64,000 nt of DNA from Siphonobacter aquaeclarae (GTDB taxonomy: Bacteria > Bacteroidota > Bacteroidia > Cytophagales > Spirosomataceae): assembly GCF_900103285.1 (NCBI RefSeq), contig NZ_FNGS01000001.1, positions 905,158-969,157 on the forward strand. The letters run 5' to 3'. The translations under genes and the position numbers were made by a program. The notes under the pieces were generated by a model, which searched no databases, was not told where the DNA came from, and saw nothing but the letters and a program-made list of their open reading frames with translations. This document shows, piece after piece, positions 27,931 to 36,415 of the stretch (the first letter of the stretch is position 1; every line of letters starts with the position of its first letter).

Positions 27931-29217
27931 ATGCGCACAAACAGACGCACCTTTCTGGGGAAAGCCGCCTCGCTTTCCGCATTTTTTATTGTTCCCCGCC
28001 ATGTACTCGGCGGTCCGGGCTACTTGGCGCCGAGTGACCGCATTACCCTTGGTTTCATCGGTACCGGCAAGCAAAGCCGCAGTTTGCTTCGTTCTTTCCT
28101 GGATACGGACGAAGTGAATATCCTGGCGGCCGCAGAAGTATACAAAGCCAAGCGTCAGCTCTTCCTCGATACAGCTAAGAAGTATTTCGAGGGTAAAACA
28201 GACCGGAAGTATTCCGAAATTCAGCCGTATGACGACTTCCGCGAAATACTTTCCCGCAAGGACATCGATGCCGTCGTTATTTCCACGCCGGATCACTGGC
28301 ATGCCGTTCATGCCGTTATGGCTGCCGAAGCAGGCAAGGATATCTATTGTGAAAAGCCCCTTTCCCTGACGATCAAGGAAGGACGTGCCATGGTCAACGC
28401 TACCCGAAAAAACAAGCGGGTATTCCAGACGGGAAGTATGCAGCGTTCCTGGCCGGAGTTTCGCCAAACGGCCGAGTTAATCCGGAACGGATACCTCGGC
28501 GAATTGAAAAGCGTAAAAGTATCCGTAGGTGGGCCGCCGGAGCCGTACCGCCTGACAGCCGAACCTATTCCCGATGGGCTGTTGTGGGAAAGCTGGCTGG
28601 GGCCTAATCAACCGTTAGCGTTTAACCATGAGTTAGCCCCGCCATTGTCAGAAGATGTATTTCCCCGGTGGCGTTATTACAAGGAGTTCGGAGGAGGTGG
28701 AATGACCGATTGGGGTGCGCATATGTTTGACATTGTGCAATGGGCATTGGACAAGGATGACAGCGGTCCTGTTCGCATTATCCCGCCGGATGGAAAGGAA
28801 CATACACACCTGACGTATGTTTATGACGACAAACTCAAAGTGACACACGAGCACTTTGGTATTAATAACGCCATCCGCTTTATCGGGAGTGAAGGTCAGC
28901 TGGATGTGCAGCGCCGGAAACTGGAAACGACGCCGACGTCCCTGAAAGACAAAGTAATCGGCCCTTCCGAAAAACATGTGTATAAAAGCGAGAATCACTA
29001 CAAGGATTTTCTTGCCGCGATTCGTAACCGGACAAAGCCGATTTGCGATGTGGAAGTAGGGCATCGTACCGCGTCTGTCTGCACGCTGGGTAATATTGCT
29101 TACGAACTGAAGCGCCCGCTCGACTGGGATCCTAAAAAGGAGAAATTCAAAAATGACGCGGAAGCGACGGCCATGCTGGGCCGGGAGCTGCGTCCGGAGT
29201 GGAAGATTAAGCTTTGA
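27931..29217 (+). CDS. Gfo/Idh/MocA-family oxidoreductase with Tat signal
   Basis: 428 aa. The N-terminus NRRTFLGKAASLSAFFIV is a twin-arginine signal, so the protein is exported folded, probably with NAD(P) bound. The Rossmann domain starts GFIGTGKQSR (residues ~41-50), and VISTPDHWHAVHAVMAAEAGKDIYCEKPL contains the family EKP motif. The C-terminal alpha/beta domain includes WRYYKEFGGGGMTDWGAHMFDIV. Members oxidise, isomerise or hydrolyse sugars. It is followed by a strong terminator, so it is transcribed apart from the pectin operon although it probably serves the same sugars. Confidence 0.88.
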   Translation: MRTNRRTFLGKAASLSAFFIVPRHVLGGPGYLAPSDRITLGFIGTGKQSRSLLRSFLDTDEVNILAAAEVYKAKRQLFLDTAKKYFEGKTDRKYSEIQPYDDFREILSRKDIDAVVISTPDHWHAVHAVMAAEAGKDIYCEKPLSLTIKEGRAMVNATRKNKRVFQTGSMQRSWPEFRQTAELIRNGYLGELKSVKVSVGGPPEPYRLTAEPIPDGLLWESWLGPNQPLAFNHELAPPLSEDVFPRWRYYKEFGGGGMTDWGAHMFDIVQWALDKDDSGPVRIIPPDGKEHTHLTYVYDDKLKVTHEHFGINNAIRFIGSEGQLDVQRRKLETTPTSLKDKVIGPSEKHVYKSENHYKDFLAAIRNRTKPICDVEVGHRTASVCTLGNIAYELKRPLDWDPKKEKFKNDAEATAMLGRELRPEWKIKL

Positions 29218-29222
29218 TCAGG

Positions 29223-29249
29223 CAGAGCCGGTTTCCGGCTCTGTTTTTT
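29223..29249 (+). terminator. Intrinsic terminator after the Gfo/Idh/MocA gene
   Basis: 9-bp GC-rich stem CAGAGCCGG (29223-29231) with CCGGCTCTG (29235-29243), loop TTT, then six T. It separates the oxidoreductase from the pectin operon. Confidence 0.92.
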
Positions 29250-29451
29250 GTAGCATGCTTTCCCGGTTTTTCCTGGAATGTCTGTCTTCTATGGAAAGAT
29301 GGTACAGAGTATCGAAAACATGATATACTTATAGGGCTTTTTTTTTGCCTTATTTTGAGATCAGGAAACCTCTCGTCCGGTAAAGAAAAATGTCAACAGG
29401 TTGTTTATCAGCCTACTGTGCCGGGAATGTCGTCCATACGCTGATCTCTAC

Positions 29452-31086
29452 ATGAAAAAACGCCTTATTGCTGCCGCTTCGGCGCTTGCATTCCTTGCTT
29501 TTCAGAGCCGCGCTCAGTATCCGACGATACCGCCGAACATTCAGAAACAAAGCGACGAATTGTTGAACGACGCCCGCAAACGGTCTGACGAAGCCTGGCA
29601 AAAAGCCTATCCCATTATTCAGAAGGAAATAAAGGAAGGAAAGCCGTATGTTCCCTGGGCAGCGCGGCCGACCGACCTGCCGCAGGCGGCCATACCGGCA
29701 TTTCCCGGCGCGGAAGGGGGAGGAGCGTATTCATTCGGCGGTCGCGGTGGAAAGGTTTATGTCGTCACCAGCCTGGAAGACAGCGGTCCGGGTACGCTCC
29801 GGGACGCGTGTGAGCAGGGAGGTGCCCGGACGATCGTCTTCAACGTCGCCGGCATTATCCGCCTGAAAAGCCCCTTGATCATCCGGGCGCCATATATAAC
29901 GATTGCCGGGCAGACCGCTCCGGGCGACGGCGTTTGCGTAGCCGGAGAATCCGTCTGGATCAATACCCACGATGTCGTGATCCGCTTCATGCGTTTTCGC
30001 CGGGGTGAGACCAACGTAGGGCGCCGCGACGATTCCATCGGCGGCAATCCGATCGGGAATATCCTCATCGACCACGTGTCTGCCAGCTGGGGGCTTGACG
30101 AAAACATGTCGATGTACCGGCATATGTACAACGACAGCACCGGCAAGCCCGTGGAAGAAAAGCTTCCAACCGTCAACATTACCATTCAGAACTCCATTTT
30201 CTCCGAAGCCCTCGATACCTGGAACCACGCTTTCGGCAGTACGCTGGGCGGTGAAAACTGTACCTTCATGCGGAACCTGTGGGCGGATAACGCCGGACGA
30301 AACCCTTCTATCGGCTGGAACGGCATCTTCAACTTCGCCAATAACGTCATTTTCAACTGGGTACACCGCTCAATGGACGGAGGCGACTATACCGCTCTCT
30401 ACAACATCATCAACAATTACTACAAACCCGGGCCGATGACGCCAAAGGACTCTCCCCTGAGCCACCGGATTCTGAAACCCGAGTCCGGAAGGAGCAAACT
30501 CGGGTACCTCGTTTTCGGCCGAGCGTATGTCAGCGGAAATATCGTGGAGGGAAACGACCGCGTTACCAAAGATAACTGGGACGGAGGGGTTCAGGTAGAA
30601 GACCGTGCCGACGCCGGCAAGTATACCGCAGCCATGAAATGGAACGAGCCGTTGCCGATGCCGAAACTGACAATCCTCCCCACGCAAAAGGCATACGATT
30701 ACGTGCTTGCCAATGCCGGAGCGACCCTTCCGAAACGGGACGCCGTCGATACACGCGTCGTCGAGCAGGTTCGGACCGGTAAAATCACCTACCGGGAGGA
30801 TGTGAAACTACCGGAGACCCAGTTCAAACACCGCCGTCTGCCGATCGACTCCTACAAAAAAGGAATCATCACCGACATCGTACAGGTAGGAGGGTATCCC
30901 GAATACAAAGGCAAGCCCTATACCGATACCGACAGCGACGGTATGCCCGACGCCTGGGAAACCAAACACGGACTGAATCCGAAAGACGCCTCCGACGCCG
31001 CGAAAGACCGGGATAAGGACGGTTATACCAATATTGAAGAATACCTCAACAGCGTCGTTTCGGTCGACCAGGTAAAACCCCGCTAG
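29452..31086 (+). CDS. Secreted pectate-lyase-like protein (PL1 type)
   Basis: 544 aa from the ATG at 29452 (MKKRLIAAASALAFLAFQSRAQ signal peptide). The right-handed beta-helix begins IPAFPGAEGGGAYSFGGRGG, followed by VYVVTSLEDSGPGTLRDAC, ITIAGQTAPGDG and VIRFMRFRRGE; ILIDHVSASWGLDENMSM contains the conserved DHVS/W element of the PL1 family. The C-terminal ~50 residues carry Ca-binding thrombospondin-3-like turns (DTDSDGMPDAWE, AAKDRDKDGYTNIEEYLN). It should cleave the homogalacturonan backbone by beta-elimination. It is the first gene of the 13-gene operon; the next gene starts 4 nt after its stop. Confidence 0.85.
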   Translation: MKKRLIAAASALAFLAFQSRAQYPTIPPNIQKQSDELLNDARKRSDEAWQKAYPIIQKEIKEGKPYVPWAARPTDLPQAAIPAFPGAEGGGAYSFGGRGGKVYVVTSLEDSGPGTLRDACEQGGARTIVFNVAGIIRLKSPLIIRAPYITIAGQTAPGDGVCVAGESVWINTHDVVIRFMRFRRGETNVGRRDDSIGGNPIGNILIDHVSASWGLDENMSMYRHMYNDSTGKPVEEKLPTVNITIQNSIFSEALDTWNHAFGSTLGGENCTFMRNLWADNAGRNPSIGWNGIFNFANNVIFNWVHRSMDGGDYTALYNIINNYYKPGPMTPKDSPLSHRILKPESGRSKLGYLVFGRAYVSGNIVEGNDRVTKDNWDGGVQVEDRADAGKYTAAMKWNEPLPMPKLTILPTQKAYDYVLANAGATLPKRDAVDTRVVEQVRTGKITYREDVKLPETQFKHRRLPIDSYKKGIITDIVQVGGYPEYKGKPYTDTDSDGMPDAWETKHGLNPKDASDAAKDRDKDGYTNIEEYLNSVVSVDQVKPR

Positions 31087-31090
31087 TTCC

Positions 31091-34000
31091 GTGCGTTGTT
31101 TCCTTTTCTTCTTGCTGCTGTTTCCCGCCGGCCTGTACGCCCAGGAAAAGAAGCCCCTCTCGGCAGACGCCGGGGGCAGGCTGACCTATGTGCCGGACGA
31201 ACGGGGAAACCGCATACCCGATTTTTCCTATGCCGGTTTTGCCGCCGGAACAGAGTCGATACCTATTGCCGGCGTTCAGGTAACCGTACCGGCATGCGCA
31301 GGCGATGCTACCCGCCGGATTCAGGCCGCGCTGGATTATGTTGCCGCATTACCAGCCGGAAAGGATGGTATCCGTGGAGCAGTATTGCTGGGAAAAGGCG
31401 TTTTTGAAGTAGCTGGAAGCTTGAAAATCAAGGCCTCCGGCGTCGTACTGCGTGGAAGCGGAATAGAAGCAACAACGCTTCGCGGAACAGGCTACAGCCG
31501 GGAAGACCTGATTATACTGTCGGGTGAAACTGTTCGGAGACTGCTGTCTCCCGAGACTCCGGTTGCAGATCCCTATGTTCCCGTAAATGCCCTGAAAATA
31601 ACCGTACAAGATCCAGGTGACTGGAAAGCGGGGGACAGGGTAGTCATCCGGCGACCCTCTACTGCCGAGTGGATTCGTACCCTCGGAGCCGATCATTTCG
31701 GGGGAGGGGTGACGGCGCTTGGCTGGAAAGCCGGGCAACGCGACCTGTTCTGGGATCGGGAGATAATAGCCGTGGAAGGAAATACGCTCCTCCTGGACGC
31801 TCCGCTGACCACCGCGCTCGATGTGTCCTTTGGCGGCGGCACCGCAGCCCGCCAGGATATGTCCCGGCGAATTACCCGCTCCGGTGTCGAAAACCTACGG
31901 CTGGAGTCGACGTATGATCTATCCAACCCGAAAGACGAAGACCACCGGTGGACCGCCATCTCCATTGCCGGCGCCGAGGACGCCTGGGTCCGGCAAGTGG
32001 TTTTCGCACATTTCGCAGGATCGGCCGTACGCGTTCAGGAATCGGCGCGGCGGGTGACGGTGGAGGATTGTCTCGCCCTCGAACCTGTTTCCGAAATCGG
32101 AGCCGAACGACGGAATACCTTTTACACCAATGGCCAGCAGACGCTTTTCCAGCGCCTGTACTCCGAAAACGGATACCATGATTTTGCCGTCGGTTTTTGT
32201 GCGACGGGGCCGAATGCCTTTGTCCAGTGTGAAGCGCATTTGCCACTGAGTTTCAGCGGTGCAATAGACAGCTGGGCGTCCGGCATTTTGTTCGATATCG
32301 TTAACAGCGACGGAAATGCCCTGCGTTTTGCGAACCTGGGCCAGGACGCCGGCGGGGCCGGATGGGCTGCGGCGAACAGCGTTTTCTGGCAATGCTCCGC
32401 GGCCCGCGTGGCATGCGACCGGCCGCCTACCGCGCAGAACTGGGCCTTTGGTACCTGGGCGCAGTTTCAGGGAGACGGATACTGGGATCAGTCCAACGAG
32501 CATATTCAGCCGCGCAGCCTGTATTATGCGCAATTGAGAGAGCGGATCGGGGACAAAGTACAGGGAATACTGCTTCCGGTAACGTCGGAAGCCTCCAGTA
32601 GTCCCCGTGTAGAAGTAGCGGCTGAATTGACGCGTGAAGCCGTGCATCCGGCGCTGACGCTGGCGGTATTTATCCGCGACGCAGCCAAACGCCTGCCTCT
32701 GCCGGTAACAGAATCCGGAAAATCAATCGATCAGCTCGCCCTGCCTTCCCCCGAAAAGAAGAAAAGCGCGGACGCGATGACGGTACGCGACGGACGCCTC
32801 GTCCGCGGAAAAACGCTTGTCAATGGAGAACGCCGGGAAGTACCCTGGTGGAACGGCAGCGCCCGTCCTTACGGACTGAAAAATCCCCGGCCGCATATTA
32901 CGCGGTTTGTACCGGGCAGGAGCGGACCGGGACTGACGGACGATCTGTCGTCAATGACCGATTCGCTGCAGAAACAACACATCGTCGCGATCGATCACAA
33001 TTACGGACTGTGGTACGACCGGCGGCGGGATGACCACGAGCGCATCCGGCGCATGGACGGAGAGGTAGTGCCTCCCTTTTACGAACTCCCCTTTGCCCGC
33101 AGCGGAAAAGGTACTGCATGGGACGGCCTCAGCCAATATGACTTAACAAAATACAACCGCTGGTACTGGGGCAGGTTACAGGAATTTGCCGATCTGGCAG
33201 ATGAAAAAGGCTTGTTACTGCTTCATCAGAATTATTTCCAGCACAATATCCTGGAAGCGGGCGCGCACTATGCAGACTTCCCGTGGCGAACGGCCAATAA
33301 TATCAACCAGACCGGATTCCCGGAGCCGGCGCCGTATGCCGGCGACAAACGGATTTTCATGGCAGAGCAATTTTACGACGTGTCGAATCCGGCACGACGG
33401 GCGTTGCACCGGGCCTATATCCGGCAGTGTCTCAGTAACTTCTCCGGTAATACGGGGGTGATCCAGCTTACCGGCGCGGAATTTACCGGTCCGGCCGCCT
33501 TTGTGCGGTTTTGGTTGTCGGTCATCGGAGAGTGGGAAAAAGAAACCAATAAGCCGGTACTGGCCGCGCTCAGCACGACAAAAGATGTGCAGGATTCGCT
33601 CCTGGCGGATCCGGAAACCGCCCGCCTTGTCGACCTCATCGATATCCGGTACTGGCATTACCAGGCAGACGGAACCACCTATGCACCCGCTGGCGGCCGA
33701 AATCTTGCACCGCGGCAGCATGCCCGTCTGCTCAAACCGAAGAAGACCTCTTTTGAACAGGTATACCGGGCCGTTCGCGAATACCGGGAAAAGTATCCGG
33801 ACAAAGCAGTGATGTATTCGGGAGATCAGTACGACAGCATGGGCTGGGCCGTATTGCTGGCCGGAGGCTCGCTACCTGTAATACCTGAAGTGACCGATAG
33901 TCGGTTTGCAGCGGATATCGCTGCGATGGGGCCTCTTTCCGGCCTGCAGGGGCTGGGAAATCCGTCGGTTGGCTATGTACTGGCGGGAGAGGGGCAACTG

Positions 34001-34144
34001 ACCCCCGCGACCGGTACCTGGGAATGGAAGATAATTGACCGGAAAACGGGCCGGGTGAGTACTACCGTCCGGAAAGTAAAAGGCGGATTACCGCTGACTT
34101 TCAAGGCGCTGGAATCCGAAGTAATCTGGTTGAAACGAAAGTAA
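31091..34144 (+). CDS. Beta-helix plus DUF6298-like TIM-barrel fusion protein
   Basis: 1017 aa, GTG start, signal peptide MRCFLFFLLLFPAGLYAQ. Residues ~50-460 form a pectate-lyase-3-type beta-helix (VLLGKGVFEVAGSLKIKASGVVLRGSG; DCLALEPVSEIGAERRNTFY). The C-terminal ~430 residues resemble DUF6298, seemingly a TIM-barrel hydrolase: IVAIDHNYGLWYDRRRDDHE, LLLLHQNYFQHNILEAGAHYADFPWR, VIQLTGAEFTGPAAFV and a final barrel strand with VMYSGDQYDSMGW. The Glu in TGAEFTG is a catalytic candidate. Position between a pectate lyase and a GH140-type gene suggests action on a pectin side chain. The reaction is not known. Confidence 0.7.
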   Translation: MRCFLFFLLLFPAGLYAQEKKPLSADAGGRLTYVPDERGNRIPDFSYAGFAAGTESIPIAGVQVTVPACAGDATRRIQAALDYVAALPAGKDGIRGAVLLGKGVFEVAGSLKIKASGVVLRGSGIEATTLRGTGYSREDLIILSGETVRRLLSPETPVADPYVPVNALKITVQDPGDWKAGDRVVIRRPSTAEWIRTLGADHFGGGVTALGWKAGQRDLFWDREIIAVEGNTLLLDAPLTTALDVSFGGGTAARQDMSRRITRSGVENLRLESTYDLSNPKDEDHRWTAISIAGAEDAWVRQVVFAHFAGSAVRVQESARRVTVEDCLALEPVSEIGAERRNTFYTNGQQTLFQRLYSENGYHDFAVGFCATGPNAFVQCEAHLPLSFSGAIDSWASGILFDIVNSDGNALRFANLGQDAGGAGWAAANSVFWQCSAARVACDRPPTAQNWAFGTWAQFQGDGYWDQSNEHIQPRSLYYAQLRERIGDKVQGILLPVTSEASSSPRVEVAAELTREAVHPALTLAVFIRDAAKRLPLPVTESGKSIDQLALPSPEKKKSADAMTVRDGRLVRGKTLVNGERREVPWWNGSARPYGLKNPRPHITRFVPGRSGPGLTDDLSSMTDSLQKQHIVAIDHNYGLWYDRRRDDHERIRRMDGEVVPPFYELPFARSGKGTAWDGLSQYDLTKYNRWYWGRLQEFADLADEKGLLLLHQNYFQHNILEAGAHYADFPWRTANNINQTGFPEPAPYAGDKRIFMAEQFYDVSNPARRALHRAYIRQCLSNFSGNTGVIQLTGAEFTGPAAFVRFWLSVIGEWEKETNKPVLAALSTTKDVQDSLLADPETARLVDLIDIRYWHYQADGTTYAPAGGRNLAPRQHARLLKPKKTSFEQVYRAVREYREKYPDKAVMYSGDQYDSMGWAVLLAGGSLPVIPEVTDSRFAADIAAMGPLSGLQGLGNPSVGYVLAGEGQLTPATGTWEWKIIDRKTGRVSTTVRKVKGGLPLTFKALESEVIWLKRK

Positions 34145-34148
34145 TACG

Positions 34149-35519
34149 ATGAAGAAACTACTACTGTCTGTGCTTTTTTTCGGGACAGCGCTGACAGGCA
34201 CTGCCCAGGTACGTCCGCTGAAGGTATCGGGCCGTTTTCTGGCGACAGACGACAACAAACCGTTTTTCTGGCTGGGAGATACGGCCTGGTTGCTTTTTGG
34301 GAAGCTGAACCGGGAAGAAGCGGAGCGATACCTCGAAGACCGCCGGCAGAAAGGCTTCAACGTGATTCAGATTATGGTGCTGCATACCCTGGGTGCGAAA
34401 AATGCCTACGGCGATTCGGCGCTGGTGAATAAAAATGTGGCGACACCTCTCGTGACCGGCGGCGCCGATCCGGGTAACGCCGCGGCATATGATTACTGGG
34501 ATCACGTAGACTACGTCGCCGACCGGGCCGCCGCGAAAGGATTGTACCTCGCACTGGTACCTGTCTGGGGTTCGAATGTGAAAGCAGGGCACGTTTCTCC
34601 GGCCCGGGCCGAAGTGTATACCCGGTTTCTGACGGAGCGCTATGGAAAACGGCCGAATATCATCTGGCTCAATGGCGGGGATATCAAGGGGAGTGATTCC
34701 CTGGCCGTCTGGCAAACAATCGGTCGGACGTTAAGGCAAACCGACCCGCATCACCTGATTACGTTTCATCCCCGCGGCCGGACGACGTCGTCGGAGTGGT
34801 TTCACACCGAAAACTGGCTGGATTTCAATATGTTCCAGTCGGGTCACCGGACGTATGAGCAGGATACGACAGCTTCGGAGCGCTGGCACTTCGGCGAAGA
34901 CAACTGGAAATTTGCCGAACACGATTACAGCCTGAAACCGGCAAAACCGACGATCGACGGCGAGCCCTCGTACGAGCAGATTCCCCACGGCCTCCACGAT
35001 CCGAAACAGCCCCGCTGGCAGGCCGCCGACGTTCGCCGCTATGGCTACTGGTCGGTTTTCGCCGGCGCTTTTGGCTATACCTATGGACATAATTCGATTA
35101 TGCAGATGCACCGGCAGACGGCCCGCCAGTCGTCCTATGGCGCACTGGATTCCTGGCAACAGGCGCTGAATGCCGAAGGCGCCCGGCAGATGGTCTACCT
35201 CAAAAAACTGCTGGAGTCCCGTTCGTTCTTTGACCGGGTGCCGGATCAGTCGCTCGTCGCCAATTCCGGCACCCGGTATGCCTACCTGCCCGCGTGCCGG
35301 GGTGCAGCATACGCGCTGGTTTATACGTATACCGGACGAACGATTGAATTCAATGCCCGAAAAACTGGCTGGAAGAAGCTGAAAGCCTACTGGTACTCTC
35401 CAAAAAACGGAAAACAAACGACTATCGGGACGTTCGACGCCAAACCGGTACTCTCCTTTGACCCTCCGGGAACCCCCGCGCCGGGTAATGACTGGGTGCT
35501 GATCGTGGAAAAAGGATGA
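34149..35519 (+). CDS. DUF4038 glycosidase, GH140 apiosidase-like
   Basis: 456 aa with signal peptide MKKLLLSVLFFGTALTGTAQ. The TIM barrel starts FFWLGDTAWLLFGKLNREEAERYL, typical of DUF4038. Asp178 in WLNGGDIKGSD and Glu272 in TIDGEPSYE match the two catalytic carboxylates of GH140 (acid/base Asp and nucleophile Glu), with similar spacing to that I recall for the B. thetaiotaomicron enzyme. A putative collagen-binding-like beta domain closes the protein (residues ~370-456). The characterised GH140 enzyme releases apiose from RG-II, so this gene is a main reason to assign the operon to RG-II. The next gene overlaps it by 4 nt. Confidence 0.82.
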   Translation: MKKLLLSVLFFGTALTGTAQVRPLKVSGRFLATDDNKPFFWLGDTAWLLFGKLNREEAERYLEDRRQKGFNVIQIMVLHTLGAKNAYGDSALVNKNVATPLVTGGADPGNAAAYDYWDHVDYVADRAAAKGLYLALVPVWGSNVKAGHVSPARAEVYTRFLTERYGKRPNIIWLNGGDIKGSDSLAVWQTIGRTLRQTDPHHLITFHPRGRTTSSEWFHTENWLDFNMFQSGHRTYEQDTTASERWHFGEDNWKFAEHDYSLKPAKPTIDGEPSYEQIPHGLHDPKQPRWQAADVRRYGYWSVFAGAFGYTYGHNSIMQMHRQTARQSSYGALDSWQQALNAEGARQMVYLKKLLESRSFFDRVPDQSLVANSGTRYAYLPACRGAAYALVYTYTGRTIEFNARKTGWKKLKAYWYSPKNGKQTTIGTFDAKPVLSFDPPGTPAPGNDWVLIVEKG

Positions 35520-36415
35520 GAAAGTATGCGTGGATACTAAGTCTGACGCTGGCCGCCTGCAATCCGAAGGCCTGGGTATTTACCTCCTTCCGGGAGCCGG
35601 CCAATGGCGGCCTGCGGCTGCTGACCAGCCGGGATGCCCGGCACTGGACGGATAGCCAGCGAATCGTACTTGTCCCGGAGAAAGGAAAAGTACTCCGCGA
35701 TCCGTCCATCGCGCAGGGAAAAGACGGCATGTTTCACGTCGTCTGGACGAGCGCCTGGAAAGGTGAACGGCAGTTTGGCTACGCCCGATCAGCAGACCTG
35801 ATTCACTGGTCCGAGCCGACCTATATACCCGTGATGGAGCAGGAGCCGTCTACCGTTAATGTATGGGCGCCGGAGCTGTTTTACGACGAAGACAATAACC
35901 GGTTTTTGATTATTTGGGCCTCAACGGTTCCGCACCGGTTTGAAAAAGGGGTAGAGGCAGAAGATAATAATCATCGCCTGTATTACATGGAAACGACTGA
36001 TTTCCAGACGTTTTCTCCGACGGGATTATTCCTTGATCCCGGGTTCAGCGCGATTGACGCCGTTATCGTCCGCCGGAAAAAAGACGACTATGTCCTGGTA
36101 TTCAAAGACAATACCCGACCGGAGCGGAACCTCCGGGTAGCGTTTTCGGGGCAGGCGGCGGGACCGTATACCCGCGTTTCGGCGCCGTTTACCGGAAAGC
36201 TGACCGAAGGGCCGACAGTAGTCCGGACCGGAAAAGAATACCTGATCTACTTTGATGACTACGGGAATAAGCGGTTTGGATGCATGAAAACGCTTGATTT
36301 TCAAACGTTTGTTGATATTTCCGGGGAAGTATCTCTCCCTGAAGGACATAAACACGGCACTATTCTCCGCCTTCCGGAGAAAGTGCGGAAAAAAGGATAT
36401 GAAGCGAATCAGTAA
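35516..36415 (+). CDS. GH43-like five-bladed propeller glycosidase, lipoprotein
   Basis: 299 aa. Lipobox LTLAAC (Cys15). GH43-like motifs in order: RDPSI (Asp62), WAPELFYD (117-124), SAIDAVIV (Asp181) and LTEGPTVV (Glu231), which would supply the base, pKa modulator and acid. GH43-like enzymes act mainly on arabinose- and xylose-containing glycans. RG-II side chains hold several arabinofuranose residues, so an arabinofuranosidase role fits. It starts inside the GH140-like stop codon (ATGA) and overlaps the next gene by 17 nt, which argues for translational coupling. Confidence 0.78.
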   Translation: MRKYAWILSLTLAACNPKAWVFTSFREPANGGLRLLTSRDARHWTDSQRIVLVPEKGKVLRDPSIAQGKDGMFHVVWTSAWKGERQFGYARSADLIHWSEPTYIPVMEQEPSTVNVWAPELFYDEDNNRFLIIWASTVPHRFEKGVEAEDNNHRLYYMETTDFQTFSPTGLFLDPGFSAIDAVIVRRKKDDYVLVFKDNTRPERNLRVAFSGQAAGPYTRVSAPFTGKLTEGPTVVRTGKEYLIYFDDYGNKRFGCMKTLDFQTFVDISGEVSLPEGHKHGTILRLPEKVRKKGYEANQ

